NCBI GenBank assembly: GCA_041862375.1
Contig: JBGVTE010000050.1
Span: forward strand, 62,001 to 126,000
DNA from: WVZL01 sp041862375
GTDB taxonomy: Bacteria > Acidobacteriota > Aminicenantia > Aminicenantales > Aminicenantaceae
Direction of reading: 5' to 3'
Length of the DNA stretch: 64,000 bases
Notes under the pieces: model-generated
The model's input: only the letters and a program-made list of their open reading frames with translations
What the model was told of the DNA's origin: nothing
Databases searched by the model: none
Shown: one piece after another, positions 62,561 through 64,000 of the stretch
How the letters are laid out: each line of letters starts with the position of its first letter
Position numbering within the stretch: position 1 is the first letter of the stretch
Program-made: the position numbers and the translations under genes

Positions 62561-64000
62561 TCACTTTACGATTATAGAATCGAACTTGCAGGTCTCATAG
62601 CATGCTCCACACTTAATACATTTTTCCTGGTCTAAGCTATGCAGTTTCCTTTTCTCTCCAGTAATAGCGTTGGTTGGACAGGGACGCACACAAGCCCCGC
62701 ACCCAGTGCACGTTTTAGCATCGATTGAATATGAAATTAAATCAACACACACACCCGCTGGACATCTTTTGTTTCTGATGTGTTCATCGTATTCATTTTT
62801 AAAGTATTTCAGGGTAGTTAAAACAGGGTTGGCTGCAGTTTGGCCAAGGCCACATAGTGATGTCTCTTTAACTGTCACGGCTATATCTTCTAATAATTCA
62901 ATGTCCCCCACTTCTCCTTCGCCTTTACAAATCTTGGCAACTATTTCTCGCATTTTCTCTATCCCTTCCCGACATGGAACACACTTACCGCAAGATTCAT
63001 CTTCAAGAAAACCAAGAAAATATTTTGCTACATCCACCATACAGGTGTTTTCATCCATTACAATCATGCCACCTGAGCCCATCATAGATCCCACTTCTGT
63101 CAATCTTTCATAGTCAACTGGCAGATCTATTAGGCTTCCTGGGATACAACCTCCCGATGGCCCACCTGTCTGAACAGCCTTGAATTTCTTGTTATTAAGA
63201 ATTCCACCCCCTATCTCATAAACAATTTCACTCAGGGAAATGCCCATAGGTACTTCCACTAATCCTGTATTGTTCACTTTTCCAACTACAGAAAATACTT
63301 TTGTGCCTTTACTCTTCACCGTCCCAATCTTAGAGTACCAATGTGCACCTTTATCAATTATTACAGGAACATTAGCCCATGTCTCAACATTGTTGATATT
63401 TGTCGGTCTGCTCCATAAGCCACTTTCTGCAGGAAAAGGGGGCCTCGGTCTCGGCCCGCTCCATCCACCTTCAATTGAGGCGATAAGAGCCATTTCCTCC
63501 CCACAAACAAAAGCTCCTGCTCCTGTATTTACCTTTACAGAGAAGCTAAAGCCTGAATTGAATATATCCTTCCCTAGTATCCCATATTCTTCAGCCTGCT
63601 TAATCGCCTGCGTGAATTTTGCGATGGCTAGCGGATACTCTGCACGGACGTAAATATATCCAGTATCAACTCCTATAGCATAAGCTCCTATTATCATTCC
63701 CTCTAAAATACTATGCGGATCTCCTTCTAATAAGCATCTGTCCATATAAGCGCCAGGATCTCCTTCATCTGCGTTACAAATTATATATTTAATCTTTCCC
63801 TTTGATGACTTGGTAATCTCCCATTTTTTACCTGTCGGGAATCCAGCACCTCCTCTACCTCTAAGCCCTGATTCGATAATGATATCTATTATTTCTTCTG
63901 GTTTCATTCCATTAAGTACTTTGTGTAATGCGAAATAGCCTCCTTTAGCAATATATTCCTCGATACTATCAGGATTTATGAAACCACAGTTTCTCAGGGC
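62561..64000 (-). CDS. HydB/NuoF-type NADH-binding flavoprotein (5' end beyond window)
   Basis: The frame is open through the right edge: 31 more codons lie upstream of the internal ATG at 63907, so the gene is partial. Domain order visible: Rossmann-like FMN/NADH domain (LRGRGGAGFPTGKKWEI; NADEGDPGAYMDR), SLBB, the NuoF [4Fe-4S] site ESCGKCVPCREG, and at the C-terminus two ferredoxin clusters, CTGCGACVRPCPTNA and CIKCGACYETC, as in HydB/HndC rather than NuoF of complex I. Passes electrons between NADH and ferredoxin-like partners. A NuoE-type gene is expected upstream, beyond the window. Confidence 0.88.
   Translation of the reverse strand, partial: ALRNCGFINPDSIEEYIAKGGYFALHKVLNGMKPEEIIDIIIESGLRGRGGAGFPTGKKWEITKSSKGKIKYIICNADEGDPGAYMDRCLLEGDPHSILEGMIIGAYAIGVDTGYIYVRAEYPLAIAKFTQAIKQAEEYGILGKDIFNSGFSFSVKVNTGAGAFVCGEEMALIASIEGGWSGPRPRPPFPAESGLWSRPTNINNVETWANVPVIIDKGAHWYSKIGTVKSKGTKVFSVVGKVNNTGLVEVPMGISLSEIVYEIGGGILNNKKFKAVQTGGPSGGCIPGSLIDLPVDYERLTEVGSMMGSGGMIVMDENTCMVDVAKYFLGFLEDESCGKCVPCREGIEKMREIVAKICKGEGEVGDIELLEDIAVTVKETSLCGLGQTAANPVLTTLKYFKNEYDEHIRNKRCPAGVCVDLISYSIDAKTCTGCGACVRPCPTNAITGEKRKLHSLDQEKCIKCGACYETCKFDSIIVK

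Noticed and set aside
63907..63907. ATG at 63907 as start of the NuoF-like gene
   Set aside because: The frame is open and family-like for 31 further codons to the window edge, so the gene starts outside.
1..64000. tRNA, rRNA and CRISPR features
   Set aside because: I read all intergenic gaps on both strands and found no T-loop plus cloverleaf pattern, no rRNA-like block and no evenly spaced repeats.

Overview
The window is an AT-rich, densely coded bacterial chromosome segment with short intergenic gaps, many 1-20 nt gene overlaps and frequent GTG/TTG starts. Lipoprotein signals, a PpiD/SurA-type periplasmic chaperone, several exported peptidases and an MacA-type adaptor point to a diderm cell. 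Corrinoid-dependent methyl transfer, a HydB/NuoF-type diaphorase with ferredoxin-like partners, proline dehydrogenase and many peptide- and amino-acid-degrading enzymes suggest an anaerobic peptide/amino-acid fermenter. A Candidatus Aminicenantes-like or other Acidobacteriota-related lineage is my best guess, but that is inference. No tRNA, rRNA, CRISPR array, phage or intact transposon was recognised.

Layout. 1-4.0 kb: end of an unidentified gene, proline dehydrogenase, a palindromic repeat element, a histone-deacetylase-like hydrolase, CutA and an M20 peptidase. 4.1-11.1 kb: a surface-polysaccharide cluster (four GT4 and one GT2 glycosyltransferases, then a polyprenyl glycosylphosphotransferase). 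11.1-16.4 kb (minus): a DUF4388 protein, a 26-codon micro-ORF, miaA, hflX, a TPR/SLH lipoprotein and pgsA, read from a TTGACA-N17-TACATT promoter. 16.4-21.1 kb (minus): a corrinoid methyl-transfer cluster (64-aa protein, corrinoid protein, UroD-fold methyltransferase, amino-acid permease with a probable CTG start, second UroD-fold methyltransferase). 21.2-23.8 kb: HlyD adaptor, ABC ATPase and a Yip1-type membrane protein. 24-28 kb: an inositol-monophosphatase-type enzyme, an M48-like lipoprotein that has lost its first zinc ligand and carries a LecA-like tail, then accC-accB. 28-35 kb: ffh-rpsP-khpA-rimM-trmD-rplS-rnhB and a large TPR protein. 35-40.6 kb: a sigma-54 activator, a small zinc-ribbon protein, NhaC antiporter, isoaspartyl dipeptidase, a second palindromic repeat and a divergent PlsC-like acyltransferase.

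40.7-51 kb (minus): M14 and M29 peptidases, PpiD-like foldase, acyl-CoA dehydrogenase, and ispH-rpsA-hup-HIT. 51-59 kb (minus): M50 protease-trpS-scpA-scpB running into ggt, a periplasmic DUF6305-like protein, an orphan TRAP-type large permease, an overlooked 48-aa membrane protein and a membrane-anchored AstE/aspartoacylase-type hydrolase. 59-64 kb (minus): an FMN-binding glutamate-synthase-like protein, two [2Fe-2S]/[4Fe-4S] proteins resembling the N-terminus of [FeFe] hydrogenase, and a HydB/NuoF-type flavoprotein running off the window.

The candidates for undescribed biology are the NuoF/ferredoxin/GltB-like redox cluster, the ggt-DUF6305-TRAP-48aa-AstE module, the corrinoid cluster with its CTG-start permease, and the dead M48-lectin lipoprotein. 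Several genes also have near-consensus promoters whose -10 box ends only 6-9 nt before the start codon, which suggests leaderless transcripts.
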